Below, piece by piece: positions 23,095-35,300 of a DNA stretch of 64,000 nucleotides (positions are counted from its first letter, which is position 1; each line of letters opens with the position of its first letter). Source of the stretch: Ehretia macrophylla (lineage: Eukaryota; Streptophyta; Magnoliopsida; Boraginales; Ehretiaceae). The position numbers and the translations under genes were made by a program. The notes under the pieces were generated by a model. The model was given only the letters and a program-made list of their open reading frames with translations. It did not search any database and had not been told where the DNA came from. Location: contig CM075773.1 of the NCBI GenBank assembly GCA_037974665.1, forward strand, positions 47,136,080 through 47,200,079. The letters are read 5' to 3'.

Positions 23095-23200
23095 ACATGG
23101 AATTAGTTTGATGTTTAGTCATAGTTATTATTATGTTGATAGTGTGGGTTTAAATCACCATAGTTGCATTTGTTTTGCCAATTTTTGCTTACTACTTGTT
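23095..23200 (+). mobile_element. SINE-like sequence (tRNA-type promoter boxes)
   Basis: 'ttagtttgatgtttagtcat' resembles an A box and 'gtgggtttaaatcacc' a degenerate B box. The same arrangement, better preserved, is at 49530-49620 ('gttagtttagtggttagtca', 'gcaggtttaagtcacc'). The two copies also share the downstream 'attagatagat...ctttgagg' sequence, so the unit is longer than the tRNA-like head. Confidence 0.5.
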
Positions 23201-23221
23201 TTCATCTTCTTTTTTTTTTTT

Positions 23222-23540
23222 TATAGATAGATATATATATAACTTTGAGGTGCTTAATGATATGCTTGTTTTAATTTTTTTCCCTATTAGATAGATATAT
23301 ATGACTTTGAGGTGCTTAATGCTATAGTTGTTTTTATTTATTTTTTCCTATTAGATAGATATATATAACTTTGAGGTGCTTAATTATATGCTTGTTTTAA
23401 TTTTTTTCCCTATTAGATAGATGTATATGACTTTGAGGTGCTTAATGCTATAGTTGTTTTTATTTTTATTTTCCTATTAGATAGATATATATAACTTTGA
23501 GCAGCTTATTGCTATGCTTGTTTTTATTATTATTATTATT
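23222..23540. repeat. Minisatellite, five 63-64-bp units in an alternating pattern
   Basis: Units start at about 23223, 23287, 23351, 23414 and 23477, each with 'agatagat...actttgaggtgctta'. Units 1 and 3 resemble each other ('aactttgag', 'atgcttgttttaat'), and units 2 and 4 resemble each other ('gactttgag', 'gctatagttgttttta'). This implies a dimer of about 127 bp was duplicated. A single unit is present at 49665-49720 behind the other SINE-like copy, so this is a 3' portion that was amplified here. Confidence 0.85.
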
Positions 23541-23938
23541 TTGGGTTGGATATCATGATATGCTTATTTTAATCAGGTTCCTGTTAACTTGTAATTTGCG
23601 TAGAGAATATAATAGGCTACAAGCTTGGTTTTGATTGTTTGAACACCAATTGAATATTATACTACTTAGGTCTTCTCTATTTTTTTTTGTTATGAGATAA
23701 ATTGTTTAATTTGTACCATGAACAAAAATAAATAGTTTAAATATATAGTTTAGAATTATTATAATATTTTCTTATGATGCATCCAAAATGTAAACTAGTT
23801 GTTATTAAAAAATATGATTAGAACGATTATTTTGCTTACCAAATTTTTAAAAATACTGTGATTTAAGGATCCATAGACCCAAGCTTATTAAACTAGTACA
23901 ACAAATTAATTATCACCAACATAAACCAGTCTACAAGT
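23541..23938. other. Flank of the hAT composite
   Basis: 'ggatccatagacccaagctt' to 'caccaacataaacca' near 23870-23928 matches 46919-46978 ('ggatccatggagccaagctt', 'caccaatacaaacca'). This gives an approximate pre-insertion context for the left edge of the composite. Confidence 0.5.
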
Positions 23939-24145
23939 ATATACTCAATGGGTTCGGGTTTGGTAAACAAAATTCAAATCCGACGGGTATCCATGACGGG
24001 TTTGGTAAAAAATAATTTAAACGGGTTCGGGTTTGGTTTTATAAAATTTTACAGGTATCTAATCCGTTGCCATATAATATCATTAATTTAACTAGTCACG
24101 TTCATGCTATAAATTGTAGCACTATGAAATATGAAAATACTTGTA

Positions 24146-24435
24146 AACCACAAAAAAATTAATCTTACCTCAAGATACGACTCTGTAACACCCAATTATT
24201 GTCGACAAAATGAGTAGTGATACTCATATAACCCTTCTTTTGGCTAGAAGTCCACATATCAGTTGTAATAGCAACACGACTTGTGTTATTTTGTAAAGGA
24301 TTTTGCAATTTTTCCCTCTTGTTGTCAAAAACTTTGAATATATCTTCTTGATTGTATTTTGCGAAACCATCTTAAAAATAGGTTGAAGACTATGAACAAA
24401 TCTCCTAAACCCAACATGATCAACAATAGAAAGAG
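24146..24435 (-). pseudogene. hAT transposase, second segment, 3'-truncated
   Basis: Minus-strand codons read YPLSIVDHVGFRRFVHSLQP followed by IFKMVSQNTIKK, and after a one-base shift RVAITTDMWTSSQKKGYMSI and THFVDNNWVLQSRIL. This is the conserved N-terminal half of the hAT catalytic fold, with the first catalytic aspartate in TTDMWTS. The codons end at AG|GTAAGATT, which looks like a 5' splice site. The rest of the catalytic domain and the C-terminal hAT dimerisation region are absent before the sub-terminal repeats start at about 24060, so the element is internally deleted. The segment continues the one at 31111-31620 across the LTR element. Confidence 0.8.
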
Positions 24436-24440
24436 GATAC
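24436..24440. repeat. Target-site duplication GATAC, left
   Basis: GATAC immediately before the 5' LTR; the same five bases follow the 3' LTR at 31106-31110. Confidence 0.95.
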
Positions 24441-26920
24441 TGTGATACCCCAAACCCGGCATGCATTTAATGACATTTAATTGCATTTAATTAAGTGTTA
24501 TCTTAAATGTTAGCATTGAATTTTGTGTTTATGTTTAGTTAAACATTCATTTGTAGCTTTATTTTCATATTTCTTTTAGAAGTAATTAAAATAATACTTG
24601 GGTTAATATGTTAACGGAGTATCAACTACTTTTCATATGTATGTTACTTGGTTTTATTTTCTTGCACCTTGATGCTCGGTTTTCAATTAAATGAAAAGTA
24701 GCTCTGAGCCGGAGTAAATTTTGAACTATATTGCTTTTCAAAAATTATATTTTTCTTATATTCCATAATATTTAGGTGTTATTCATTCTTCATCGTTTTG
24801 TGCATAGCATATCGAGAGTGGTAGTTAGAGAGTGTATTATAGTCCTCAGCAAATAGTGAAAACTAGTATTTAGTGTTTTAATTTTAATATTTTAGTTGAT
24901 TGTTGATTAGAATTAAAATTGTGTTAGTGGTTTTAAGCTTAAAATACACAATATGAACTACCTTGACCAAGTTTAGTTAGCATTGACCAAGGGACCTTGA
25001 CTATTTGACTTAGTTGTCACCTTATAAGCATAAACATACACAAAAAAAAAAAAAAAACAACTAAAAGCTGAAAAAAAGAAGGCCATGGCCGAAAATACAA
25101 GAGGAAAAGAAAAAAAAAGATTTCAACTTCAAAACTTCAAATCTTCGAGAGAGCTTGCACGGGGTTGTTTCCGAGGCATCCAACGAGGTTTTCCTAGCGT
25201 CTAGGAGCGTCTAAGATGAGGGTTTCATTGTTATTTGCGCATTTGAAATAATTGTGTTTAAACTTTAATTTTTGGGTTTTGGCCGTAGATTGTTATTTTA
25301 ATCATTTTGATGCTTAAAGAATGTTCATTGACAATTGTAGAACATGTATTTGTAGACCTTTAGCATTTTCTACGGTTAAATATAGCTATTGTAATTTGAA
25401 ATGCCAATTGAATAGTTAAATATGAACAGTAAATCCTTGTTTCGTAGAAATTGCTCCGTTATGCGTTCTGTTGATGTGAAAAGATGCTAGATATGCTAGA
25501 ATGCCTAAATGCATGATTTGTTCAGATTGTGTAATGGAAAAATGAGGAAAAATGCCTTGGTACAAGTTGGGATCGTTTAGGTCGAGTTTAGCGTTTTCTC
25601 GTTTTGCGTGATGGCATTGTCTCGGGAGGCCATGGAAGTACTTTTGGTGTGGTTATAGCATTGGTTGGGTGTTTGGTTAGGATAGCGGTAGTTCAAACGA
25701 GCAAATGGAGAAATCAGGGGTTTGCGGGAATTCTAGGGTAAAGTAGGGTTTCGTGGTCTTTAGACGTGCCTTATGGTGTCCTAGGATGAATGGTGAAGTC
25801 AGTTTCCAAAACTCGTAGCTCGTTTGAAAGTAGTAGCGTTTTGAAAGTTGATGTTATTTGTTGTTTTTGTTTGTTTTCATAGTGTAATGCCTATAGAATG
25901 CTTGTTATTGCTTGTTATGCTTGCTAAAGTTGGTTATGGTTGAATTGTATATCAATTGTTGATAATGCTTGTTAGTATTGTTCTTGTTACTTTATTGATT
26001 GTAATTGCTTATTGTATCGCATGTTGTTACTAACCTGCACTTCAGTGCCTTGCTCGATTATCGTTATATATCTCGTATTGCATTGCATAAGTGTCAGGCG
26101 CGTGAGTGATGGGCCTCTCTGGGTAGCCTCGGGTTGCCAGTGTTGGTTGCTCTAGCTCCGTGTCCTATTCCCTTTCTCGCTTGGGTTGCCGCCCAGGGAG
26201 TTTTGGGTCGTAGAATTGACAGAGTATGTCCGGAGTACTCTAACGGAAGTTATAAGGTGGGTGAGCCGGCGCGTCATCGTTAAAGTCATCGAAGTCATGA
26301 TCGGTACATTTCTCGCTCGAGTGAACCATAGCCTTCAGAGTGTGGTATAGCTTTGAATGGTTGTGTTAATGCTTTTATTAAGTGTTTATTGTATTGATTG
26401 TTTATATTGAATGCTTACTTGTCAGTTATATTGCTTAATTGCCTTATTTGCATTGCACGGCTTTCTTTCTCTCTACCTCTATATCTGTCTCGCCCTCACT
26501 GAGTATACGTGTTGAGTATACTCACTCCTCATCACTACATTTCAGGAAATGCCATGTTAGCTGGAAAGTTCGTGGTTACGTGAAAGTTCGTGGTTACATG
26601 AAAGTTCGTGCTTGAAGAGCTGTCTTACTTGCTATGTGGCTTGAGTTGTCAAAGATGAAAAGAGATAGGTTAGCTTTTAAATTGGAAATGTATATTTACT
26701 TGTGTTCGCTTGTTGAGAACCAAGGCTCGGATGGCCTTGAGGTGTTTATATGTTGGACGCGGTGCTGGTCCACTTATATGCTATTACAGGTTTTATATTT
26801 TGCCTAGAAACAGGGGAGACTCTGTCCGTCTTTCTTAAAAATTTTGCCCGGGTTTGGAATTGGGATGTGATTAGATTGATTGATAGAACTCCTGGTCTCG
26901 AGAGGGATCGGGGTGTTACA
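24441..26920 (+). mobile_element. 5' LTR, 2480 bp
   Basis: Begins TGTGATACCCC and ends CGGGGTGTTACA, short inverted ends typical of plant Ty3/gypsy (Tekay/Del-like) LTRs. Its partner is at 28652-31105. In the stretches I compared by eye the two differ at roughly 3-5% of positions, suggesting insertion of the order of one to two million years ago if a grass-type rate applies. The ORF at 26750-26938 lies in it and is not a gene. Confidence 0.93.
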
Positions 26921-26922
26921 AG

Positions 26923-26934
26923 TGGTATCAGAGC
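26923..26934 (+). other. Primer-binding site (initiator tRNA-Met)
   Basis: TGGTATCAGAGC, two bases after the 5' LTR, is the standard plant tRNA-iMet primer site. Confidence 0.95.
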
Positions 26935-28637
26935 TTAGTTAGCTCATAAGCCGGGACAGGGTCCTCGGTTTGGTGGGTAGTGATCCTTGAATGTGTGCTT
27001 GTTAAGTGTGTCTTGAAAGTGTATGCTTGCATGTGAGATTGTGTGTCTTGACTTGAATGTATGCACCTATGTGATATAGTTATGTGTTATGTGTTAAATG
27101 TTTCTCAAGTGAAGTGAAGTGTCTAGTTGTGCATTGAATTGACCTATCGAATTGGCATCGTGAATCGAATTGATCTCATGAATTATTATTTGCTTGGAGT
27201 ATTTCTTGTAATGTGTGTATTAGAATGTCTTGAATTGGTTATGTCGTGACTTGAATTGATTATGTTGTGCTTGACTTGATTGTCGTGCTTGAGTGACTTT
27301 GTTGAATAAATTGTTTTATAAACTCTCTTGTAAACTTGCTTGCATAATAGTCTAAGGCATGTGTATAAATGTGATATAATAGGATTCATACATGTCCTGT
27401 TAAAATGGTAAGAAAGACCTCTTCCTTGCCTGAATAGAAGTGATTAGTACCGAGCCTTTCAACCTATGTGGATTGGCGAGAATGAGCACCATTTGACTAG
27501 CCTTTATTTAGGAGTTGGTGTTGGCTTTCGGAGCTCGGTTATTGGCGAATCTCTAAGGTCCTCCTCTATGCTTAACAGTTGTGAAATAGTAGCTTTCTCT
27601 TAGGGTTCTATTTGGTTGTTCTCTGGAGTATTATTTTGGTATTTTCTTATTGGGTTTCTTTATTGGCAAGGTTGTATGAAGTACTCATTTGGCAAACAGT
27701 GCAGGGGCCTCGGAGTTCGGTTTTGTATATTGTGCACCAGCTTGGTATTTTTCCTTAGGGTTTTCGTCTAGCTGGGAAATTGTATTTGTTATCCAACTTG
27801 ATTGTCTTATTAGGCAATTTTTGGTAATTTCTTACTGGAGCATTATTCGGGTATTTTCTTGACATCCCTCAGTTGGTTTGGTAATGGGAATTCCTATCGG
27901 ACTTATTGTGTAATATTACTCACGGTATTCTTTGGAATTCTTATTGGGCATTCTACTAGTATTTTCCTTATTAGCACTTATTGGAAGTCTTACACTTGGA
28001 ATCCTGTTCGGACTTGTTATCTCACATTGTTTACGGTTAGCTGTGGAATACTTTGGGTTTTCTTGGTGGTAAGGTTGTATAAAGTTTCACCCAGTAAGTG
28101 GTGATGAAGCCTCAGAGTTTGACCTTGTTCATGTTGTATCTTCTTGGGCTTCTCCTTCGGCCTTTCCACACAGGAGAAATCTGTACTTGCTGTTTTACTA
28201 AGATGTTGCGGTAGGGACTCAGTGATTGAAGGATTTCATTTAGAGATTGGCCTTTGGTATTCTTCTCTATATTCTTTTACAGAACTTTCAGTTAGGTCTA
28301 CTTATAGTAATCAGCACTGCATGAGGTGCATCTACTCTGGCTATCTTTTAACTTTCTTATTTGGTACTTGTTAGACTTCTATTGGAGATTCGTAAATAGG
28401 GTATTCCTTCAGTATTCTTCTTGCCATTAATATGTGATATTGATATTATCTACAGTATCCTTGCTTTAGTCTTTAGTTGGTATTTTCTCAGCATTCTTGG
28501 TTGGGATTTCTATTCGGGTTTTCCTACGGGCATCCTTATTCACTATCTTGCTCAGCAACTGATGCGGATTAGTCAGAATTGGATTTCAGATAATGTTGAG
28601 TTATATCGGAAGAAGAATTGCGAGGATGCAATTGTTT
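26935..28637 (+). other. Internal region of the LTR element, no retroviral genes seen
   Basis: Contains only short unconnected ORFs (27859-28104, 28144-28374, 28421-28681) with no retroelement domain. T-rich phrases such as 'tattttcttattgg' and 'ttcttattgggcat' recur, suggesting degenerate internal repeats. I interpret it as the spacer of a LARD-type element rather than as host DNA. Confidence 0.75.
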
Positions 28638-28651
28638 TAAGGGCGGGAGGA
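28638..28651 (+). other. Polypurine tract
   Basis: 'taagggcgggagga' lies directly before the 3' LTR, in the expected position for plus-strand priming. Confidence 0.85.
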
Positions 28652-31105
28652 TGTGATACCCCGAACCTGGCATGCATTTAATGGCATTTAATTGCATTTA
28701 ATTAAGTGTTATCTTAAATGCTAGCATTGAATTTTGTGTTTATTTTTAGTTAAACATTCATTTGTAGCTTTATTTTTATATTGCTTTTAGAAGTAATTAA
28801 AATAATACTTGAGTTAATATGTTAACGGAATATCAACTACTTTTCATATGTATGTTACTTGGTTTTATTTTCTTGCACCTTGATGCTCGATTTTCAATTA
28901 AATGAAAAGTAGCTCCGAGCCGGAGTAAATTTTGAACTATGTTGCTTTTCAAAAATTATATTTTTCTTATATTCCATAATATTTAGGTGTTATTCATTTT
29001 TTATCGTTTTGTGCATAGCATATCGAGAGTGGTAGTTAGAGAGTGTTTTCTAGTCCTCATCAAATAGTGAAAACTAGTATTTAGTGTTTTCATTTTAGTA
29101 TTTTAGTTGATTGTTGATTATAATTAAAATTGTGTTAGTGGTTTTAAGCTTAAAATGCACAAAATGAACTACCTTGACCAAGTTTAGTTAGCATTGACCA
29201 AGGGACCTTGACTATTTGACTTAGTTGTCACCTTATAAGCATAAACATACAAAAAAAAAAAAGTAAAAGCTGAAAAAAAGAAGGCCATGGCCGAAAATAC
29301 AAGAGGAAAAGAAAAAAAAAAGAATTCAACTTCAAAACTTCAAATCTTCGCAGAGCTTGCACGGGGTTGTTTCCGAGGCATCCAACGAGGTTTTCGTAGC
29401 GTCTAGGAGCGTCTAAGATGAGGGTTTCATCGTTATTTGCGCATTTGAAATAATTGTGTTTAAACTTTAATTTTTAGGTTTTAGCCGTAGATTGTTATTT
29501 TAATCGTTTTGATGCTTAAAGAATGTTCCTTGACAATTGTAGAACATGTATTTGTAGACCTTTAGCATTTTCTACGGTTAAATATAGCTATTGTAATTTG
29601 AAATGCCAATTGAATAGTAAAATATGAATAGTAAACCCTTGTTTCGTAGAAATTGCTCCGTTATGCGTTCTATTGATGTGAAAAGATGCTAGATATGCTA
29701 GAATGCCTAAATGCATGATTTGTTCGGATTGTGTAATGGAAAAACGAGGAAAAATGCCTTGGTACAAGTTGGGGTCGTTTAGGTCGAGTTTAGCATTTTC
29801 TCGTTTTACGTGATGGCATTGTCTCGAGAGGCCATGGAAGCACTTTTGGTGTGGTCATGGCGTTGGTTGGGTGCTTGGTTAGGGTAGCGGTAGTTCAAAC
29901 GAGCAAAGGGAGAAATCGGGGCTTTGCGGGAATTCTAGGGTAAAATAGGGTTTCGTGGTCTTTAGACGTGCCTTATAGTGTCCTAGGAGGAATGGTGAAG
30001 TCGGTTTCCAAAACTCGTGGCTCGTTTGAAAATAGTAGCGTTTTGAAAGTTGAGGTCATTTGGTGATTTTGTTTGTTTTCATAATGTAATGCCTATAGAA
30101 TGCTTATTATTGCTTGTTATGCTTGTTAAAGTTGGTTATGGTTGAATTGTATATCAATTGTTGATAATGCTTGTTAGTATTGTTCTTGTTACTTTATTGA
30201 TTGTAATTGCTTATTGTATCGCATGTTGTTACTAACCTGCACTTCAGTGCCTTGCTCGATTATTGTTATATATCTCGTATTGTATTGCATAAGTGTCAGG
30301 CGCGTGAGTAATGGGCCTCTCTGGGTAGCCTCGGGTTGCCAGTGTTAGTTGCTCTAGCTCCGTGTCCTATTCCCTTTCTCGCTTGGGTTGCCGCCCAGGG
30401 AGTTTTGGGTCGTAGAATTGACAGAGTATGTCCGGAGTACTCTAACGGAAGTTATAAGGTGGGTGAGCCGGCGCGTCATCGTTAAAGTCATCGAAGTCAT
30501 GATCGGTACATTTCTCGCTCGAGTGAACCATAGCCTTCAAAGTGTGGTATAGCTTTGAATGGTTGTGTTAATGCTTTTATTAAGTGTTTATTGTATTGAT
30601 TATCTATATTGAATGCTTACTTGTCAGTTATATTGCTTAACTGCCTTATTTGCATTGCACGACTTTCTTTATCTCCACCTCAGTATCTGTCTCGTCCTCA
30701 CTGAGTATACGTGTTGAGTATACTCACTCCTCATCACCACATTTCAGGAAATACCATATTAGTTGGAAAGTTCGTGGTTACTTGAAAGTTCGTGCTTGAA
30801 AAGTTGTCTTGCGTGCTATGTGGCTTGAGTTGTCAAAGATGAAAAGAGATAGGTTAGCTTTTAAATTAGAAACGTATATTTACATGTGTTCGCTTATTGA
30901 GAACCAAGGCTCGGATCGCCTTGAGGTGTTTGTATGGTTGGGCGCGGTGCTGATCCACTTATATGCTATTCCAGGTTTTGTCTTTTGCCTAGAAACAGGG
31001 GAGAGTCTGTCCGTCTTCCCTAAAAATTTTGCCCGGGTTTGGAATTGGAATGTGATTAGATTGATTGATAGAACTCCCGGTCTCGAGAGGGATCGGGGTG
31101 TTACA
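28652..31105 (+). mobile_element. 3' LTR, 2454 bp
   Basis: Begins TGTGATACCCC and ends GGGGTGTTACA, co-linear with 24441-26920 throughout. The 26-bp length difference includes a short tandem motif ('gaaagttcgtggttac') present once more in the 5' LTR. The ORFs inside are repeat-derived. Confidence 0.93.
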
Positions 31106-31110
31106 GATAC
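31106..31110. repeat. Target-site duplication GATAC, right
   Basis: Exact match to 24436-24440. Confidence 0.95.
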
Positions 31111-31620
31111 TCATGCAAAATAATAGGACAAACATGCTTTTATCTCGAAATTTCAGGGTCAAAGGTAAAGTTTTTAAGTTGAACATTTCCATCACTTTGT
31201 TTTTCCATTTGTATTTTGCTTTTGTCATTGAATCGCCACATCGATGCTTCCATGTCTCTTTGTTAAGCATGAATTCAAATGGTTCCTCAAACTTGTAGTT
31301 CGTAGCTTACTTGATAATTTTAGAGCTTTTTGACAATAATTACAAATTGCATATTCTCCATCATGTTTTTCGATTTTCATATGCTCCCACACAGTACTAG
31401 TCAACTTCATTTTCTTGCTATCATTACCTTGGCCTTGGGATGACGTAGGTTGTGAAACTTGGGGTTGCAAACCTTCTTGTGTTAAACTTGAAAGTTGTGT
31501 ATAAAAAGGTGTTTTGCATTCGTCTTGACTTTTAATTTTTCCGTCAACATCCATTGGTGATGACATTTTGTATTCAAAACTCCAATTTGAAATAATAATG
31601 CAAAATATTCGAACTCTCAA
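31111..31620 (-). pseudogene. hAT transposase, N-terminal segment with BED zinc finger
   Basis: The minus-strand ORF from 31620 contains a BED-type finger: VWEHMKIEKHDGEYAICNYC ... RNHLNSC (Cys-x2-Cys, then His and Cys). It recognises transposon ends in hAT transposases. After a stop near 31225, further codons in other frames read NFTFDPEISR and ILHEY, where hAT proteins usually have F.FD...SR...IIMHEYP. The frame is broken several times by ordinary decay. The codons break off exactly at HEY, the GATAC joint, and continue as PLSIVDHVGF on the far side of the LTR element. Confidence 0.85.
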
Positions 31621-31967
31621 TTCAAAAAAATTAGCAATAGAACATAAATAAGAGTATTCTTACTAGAATAAAAATAAAGGAAGCATATACATAATATAAA
31701 AGCATAGGTTTAATCATTCAGGTAGTCAAGTGCCCTGAACAATTAGAGTGTATTGGAGTGAAGGATTTTGACAAGATTTGAAAATCTGTAATCAACTGAT
31801 GAATGGCTTGTTCTCTTATGTAGTGATAAGGCTAACACCATGTCACCAAATCTGATTCACAAAAGCAAATCTGCGTCATGCAATACATAAGCATTAACTC
31901 AAGTTATATTGTATTGTGGTGATATATCTTTATCTTCCTTTAATGCATATATGCTTAACTATGAATC
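31621..31967. other. hAT 5' untranslated region, no gene
   Basis: AT-rich sequence between the transposase start and the LINE poly-A tail. Nothing else is supported. Confidence 0.45.
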
Positions 31968-32334
31968 TTTTTTTTTTTGGCAAAAGGAGGGGTACTTCCC
32001 TCTGAGAATTTATTAATCACAAAAAGAGTGTACAAGGTAGAGGGGGACATTGAGGCCTAGACCTCCACAAGAGGATGGGGGACTTACCTGCCCCATCATC
32101 CAACTAAACTAGAAGAGATACAAACCATCTCTTCTTACAATGATCCTACAAGGAGCCTTAGAAAAGTTGTTAGGTGGAGAGTGGGTAAAAAGACCAACTT
32201 TCTAGGAAACAACTTAACTAAGAACAATAGCAAAATCAAAAGGTACCAAGAAAAATAACTCCTACCAGCTCTAATACAAGATTTAAAGGAACTAAAAATA
32301 AGGATAAGGATCAAACCAGACAAAGATAGCTCAA

Positions 32335-35300
32335 TTAAAATCTAAATTGCGGAAGACCTGCTTTGTTAAGGTGTAACATACCTCGCAACTTGCTTAAATT
32401 GTGAGCATTATCAAGGACTTGTAGTTTATTCACTTGAACCCCCAAATTGGCAAAGTAATCAGCAGGTTGATTACCCGCTCTAAAAATATGAGAAATGAAG
32501 GCTCTGCAATCTCTTAACAATTTTCTAGCAGCTTGTACTTCATAACATGTATCCCAGGAACCATAAGTATCTTGCTTCACGAGGTTGACAACACCAAGTG
32601 CATCCATCTCTACCCATAAGTCAGAGAAGCCCTTCTCTTTACACAACTGAAGGCCTTCAATAAGAGCCAATAATTCAGTTTTCAAAGGATTTTGCCTCCC
32701 TACATTAAAGAAGAAACCAAATATCATGTTTCCTTTGGAATCACAAAGGATGCCGCATCCACCTGCAACACCTTCATACCCATGCACACTGCCATCAATA
32801 TTAAGCTTATAACATCCTTCCATAGGTTTTTTCCAACTCACCATTTTAGGGAAGTTAATAAGGGGCTTGTCATATTGACAATAGAAGAGAGGGGCAATGG
32901 ATAAGTCTCATTTCTAATGCCATTTCTTTAAAAGACCTTCCTAAAAAAGTTGTGCAACAAGCCTACAAGTACGCCAAATTACCCTCGTCAAATAGAACCC
33001 CAAGTTTCTGTGTTTAGCATCATTTCTCTTAACCCACAGAAACCAAAAACAAAAGATAGGGATGAGGATTCTAATGTGGCCTTTTCTCACATAGTCGCTT
33101 GAAAAAATCCAAGCTAAAAGACAATGTTTGAGAGAACCTAAGGAAGGTAATTTAATTCCGAAAAGATAGGCAATTCCCAAACTTTAGTGGTTGCAGCACT
33201 AGAAAGGAAGCAGTGTGTAATGGATTCAACATCTTTGCAACATTGACAACAAGAGGCAAGAATGATACCTTTATCCTGCATTCTACTTTCAACAGGTATC
33301 CAATTGTGAAGCAATCTCCAAATGAAGAATGAGATTTTAAGGGGAATGGAATTGTACCAGATAAATTAAAATATCAATTAGTTTGTCCTTTTTAGTCTAA
33401 GGCAGTTCCAAGCACTCGCCGGGCTGAACTTCCCATCTAAAGTTAAGCTCCAAATAGCCTTGTCTTTTTGATTTTCATCAATAGGAATTTTGATAATGTC
33501 TTGAATTTTACTAGTAGGAAGGACATATGCAAGCTTCTCTTTTATCCAATTACCATTATGAATGAAATGGCAAACTTTAGCTGAAGAAGAGAATCCAAAA
33601 GAAGCAAAATTGCTGAGAGGAGTTTCTCCGACCCAAGTATCATGCCAAAAGGAAATATAGGCATCACCAATTTTCCATTTAATGAACTGTTCACAATTGT
33701 GTCATGTAGCTTTCATTCTCTTCCACAGGGGAGAGTCGTAAGATTTGATATTTACCAAGCAAGGATAATGGCCACCACAATAGGTTTCTTTCATGAAGGA
33801 GGACCAGATACTAAAGATTGTTCTGAATCTCCACTATATTTTATAATTTATAGCTTCACTTAAATCAACAAGAGATCTTATTCCAAGGCCACCTTCTTCC
33901 ATAGGGAAACAAACTTAACTCTAGGATGACCAATGAATTCTTTTAGATTCAGTACTGTCACCCCACATAAATTTATTATAAAGTCTTTCCAATCTTTGAA
34001 AAACATATTTTGTGGGAGGTATAACTTGCATCAAATACATGGGCATAGATGAAAAAGTGCTTTTTAGCACAATAGGTTTCTACCAAGTAAGAGTGTTTTC
34101 TTTTCCCAGCCAGACAATTTTTTATTGATCTTTTGAAAAATTTCATCAAAAAGAAGGTATTTCTTAGGACCCTTATAGAGAGGGACACCAAGATACTTTA
34201 AAGGAAGTTGTTGATGCTTGAAACCAGTGACTTCATAAATGGTTTTAATTCTAGTATCTGTCACTTTTTTGTCAACGATGAAGCAACTATTTTCCTTGTT
34301 AATTTGCTGTCCTGAAACACATTCATAGCTTTCCAAGAACTCCATGAGTTTTTTCAAAACATTTTTACTCCCATTAGAGAAAACTATTATATCATCTACG
34401 AAGGATAGATGAGACACAAAGGAGGAGGATCCCGTGTAATATCTCAGAGACGGGAGTTTATTAAAGAGGTTATTGATGCCTCTAGCAAGGTATTCCGCTG
34501 CTATAATAAAAAGGGCTGGGGACATAGGGTCTCATTGTCTTAAGCCTCTGTCCGATTTAAAGTATCCAGTAGATTCTTCATTGACAATGAGGGAAAACCA
34601 ACAATTGGAGATACATCTATTAATCTTAGAAATCCAATCATCATCAAAGCCAAATTTTTCAAGGACTTTATAAAGAAAACTCCACTGAATTCTGTCATAA
34701 GCCTTAGCCATGTCAAGTTTAAAAATCACATTATGCCCTCTGACTTTTTTAGAAATGTAATGAACTAACTCTTGAGCAAGCAATATATTGTCACTGATTT
34801 GCCTTCCAAGAGTAAAGCCACTTTGATTATCAAAGATAATCTCGGGAAAGATTTTGGCTAGTCTTTCAAATAGAATTTTAGTAATGATCTTGTTAAGCAC
34901 AATACAAAGACTGATAGGCCTGAAATCATTCTAGCTCATAGGGTTCTCTTTCTTGGGATAAGGGCAAGAGTTGTAGAAGTGATACCTTTAGGGAGAGCAG
35001 CACCATGGAAGAAATCTGTGATTGCCTTATGAAAATCATCCTTAATAATTTCCCAGCAATGTTGGTACAGTAATGAGGAGAAGCCATCTGGTCCTGCAGC
35101 ACTATTGGGGTCAATGGAGAAAACTGCATGTTTAACTTCATCCATACTTGGTTCCCTGTTCAGCATGACATTATCAGAATAATCAATGAGCTTAGGAATA
35201 AAATTCCAGTTAGGTTCATAAGAGTGAATTTTGTAATGAGACTCAGCAGAAAGTAAATTTGAAAAGAATCTGATAGCCTCTTCCTTGATTTCTTGAGGGT

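Larger units (their letters stand above)
24441..31105 (+). mobile_element. Non-autonomous long-LTR retrotransposon (LARD-like), structurally complete
   Basis: Two long LTRs, a primer-binding site, about 1.73 kb of internal DNA, a polypurine tract and a perfect 5-bp target duplication are all present, so the element looks structurally whole. No gag, protease, reverse transcriptase or integrase motif is visible in the internal region. It must have moved using proteins from a related autonomous element. Family: probably Ty3/gypsy, from LTR ends and primer site (inference). It lies in the opposite orientation to the hAT transposase it splits. Confidence 0.9.

Noticed and set aside
23222-23540. 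CRISPR-like spaced repeat array
   Set aside because: The units are contiguous 63-64-bp minisatellite repeats without spacers, in a plant genome.
26750-31298. ORFs at 26750, 27859, 28144, 28421, 30809, 30989 and 31065
   Set aside because: All lie in the LTRs or the gene-less internal region of the LTR element, or read out of it. None has a recognisable protein domain.
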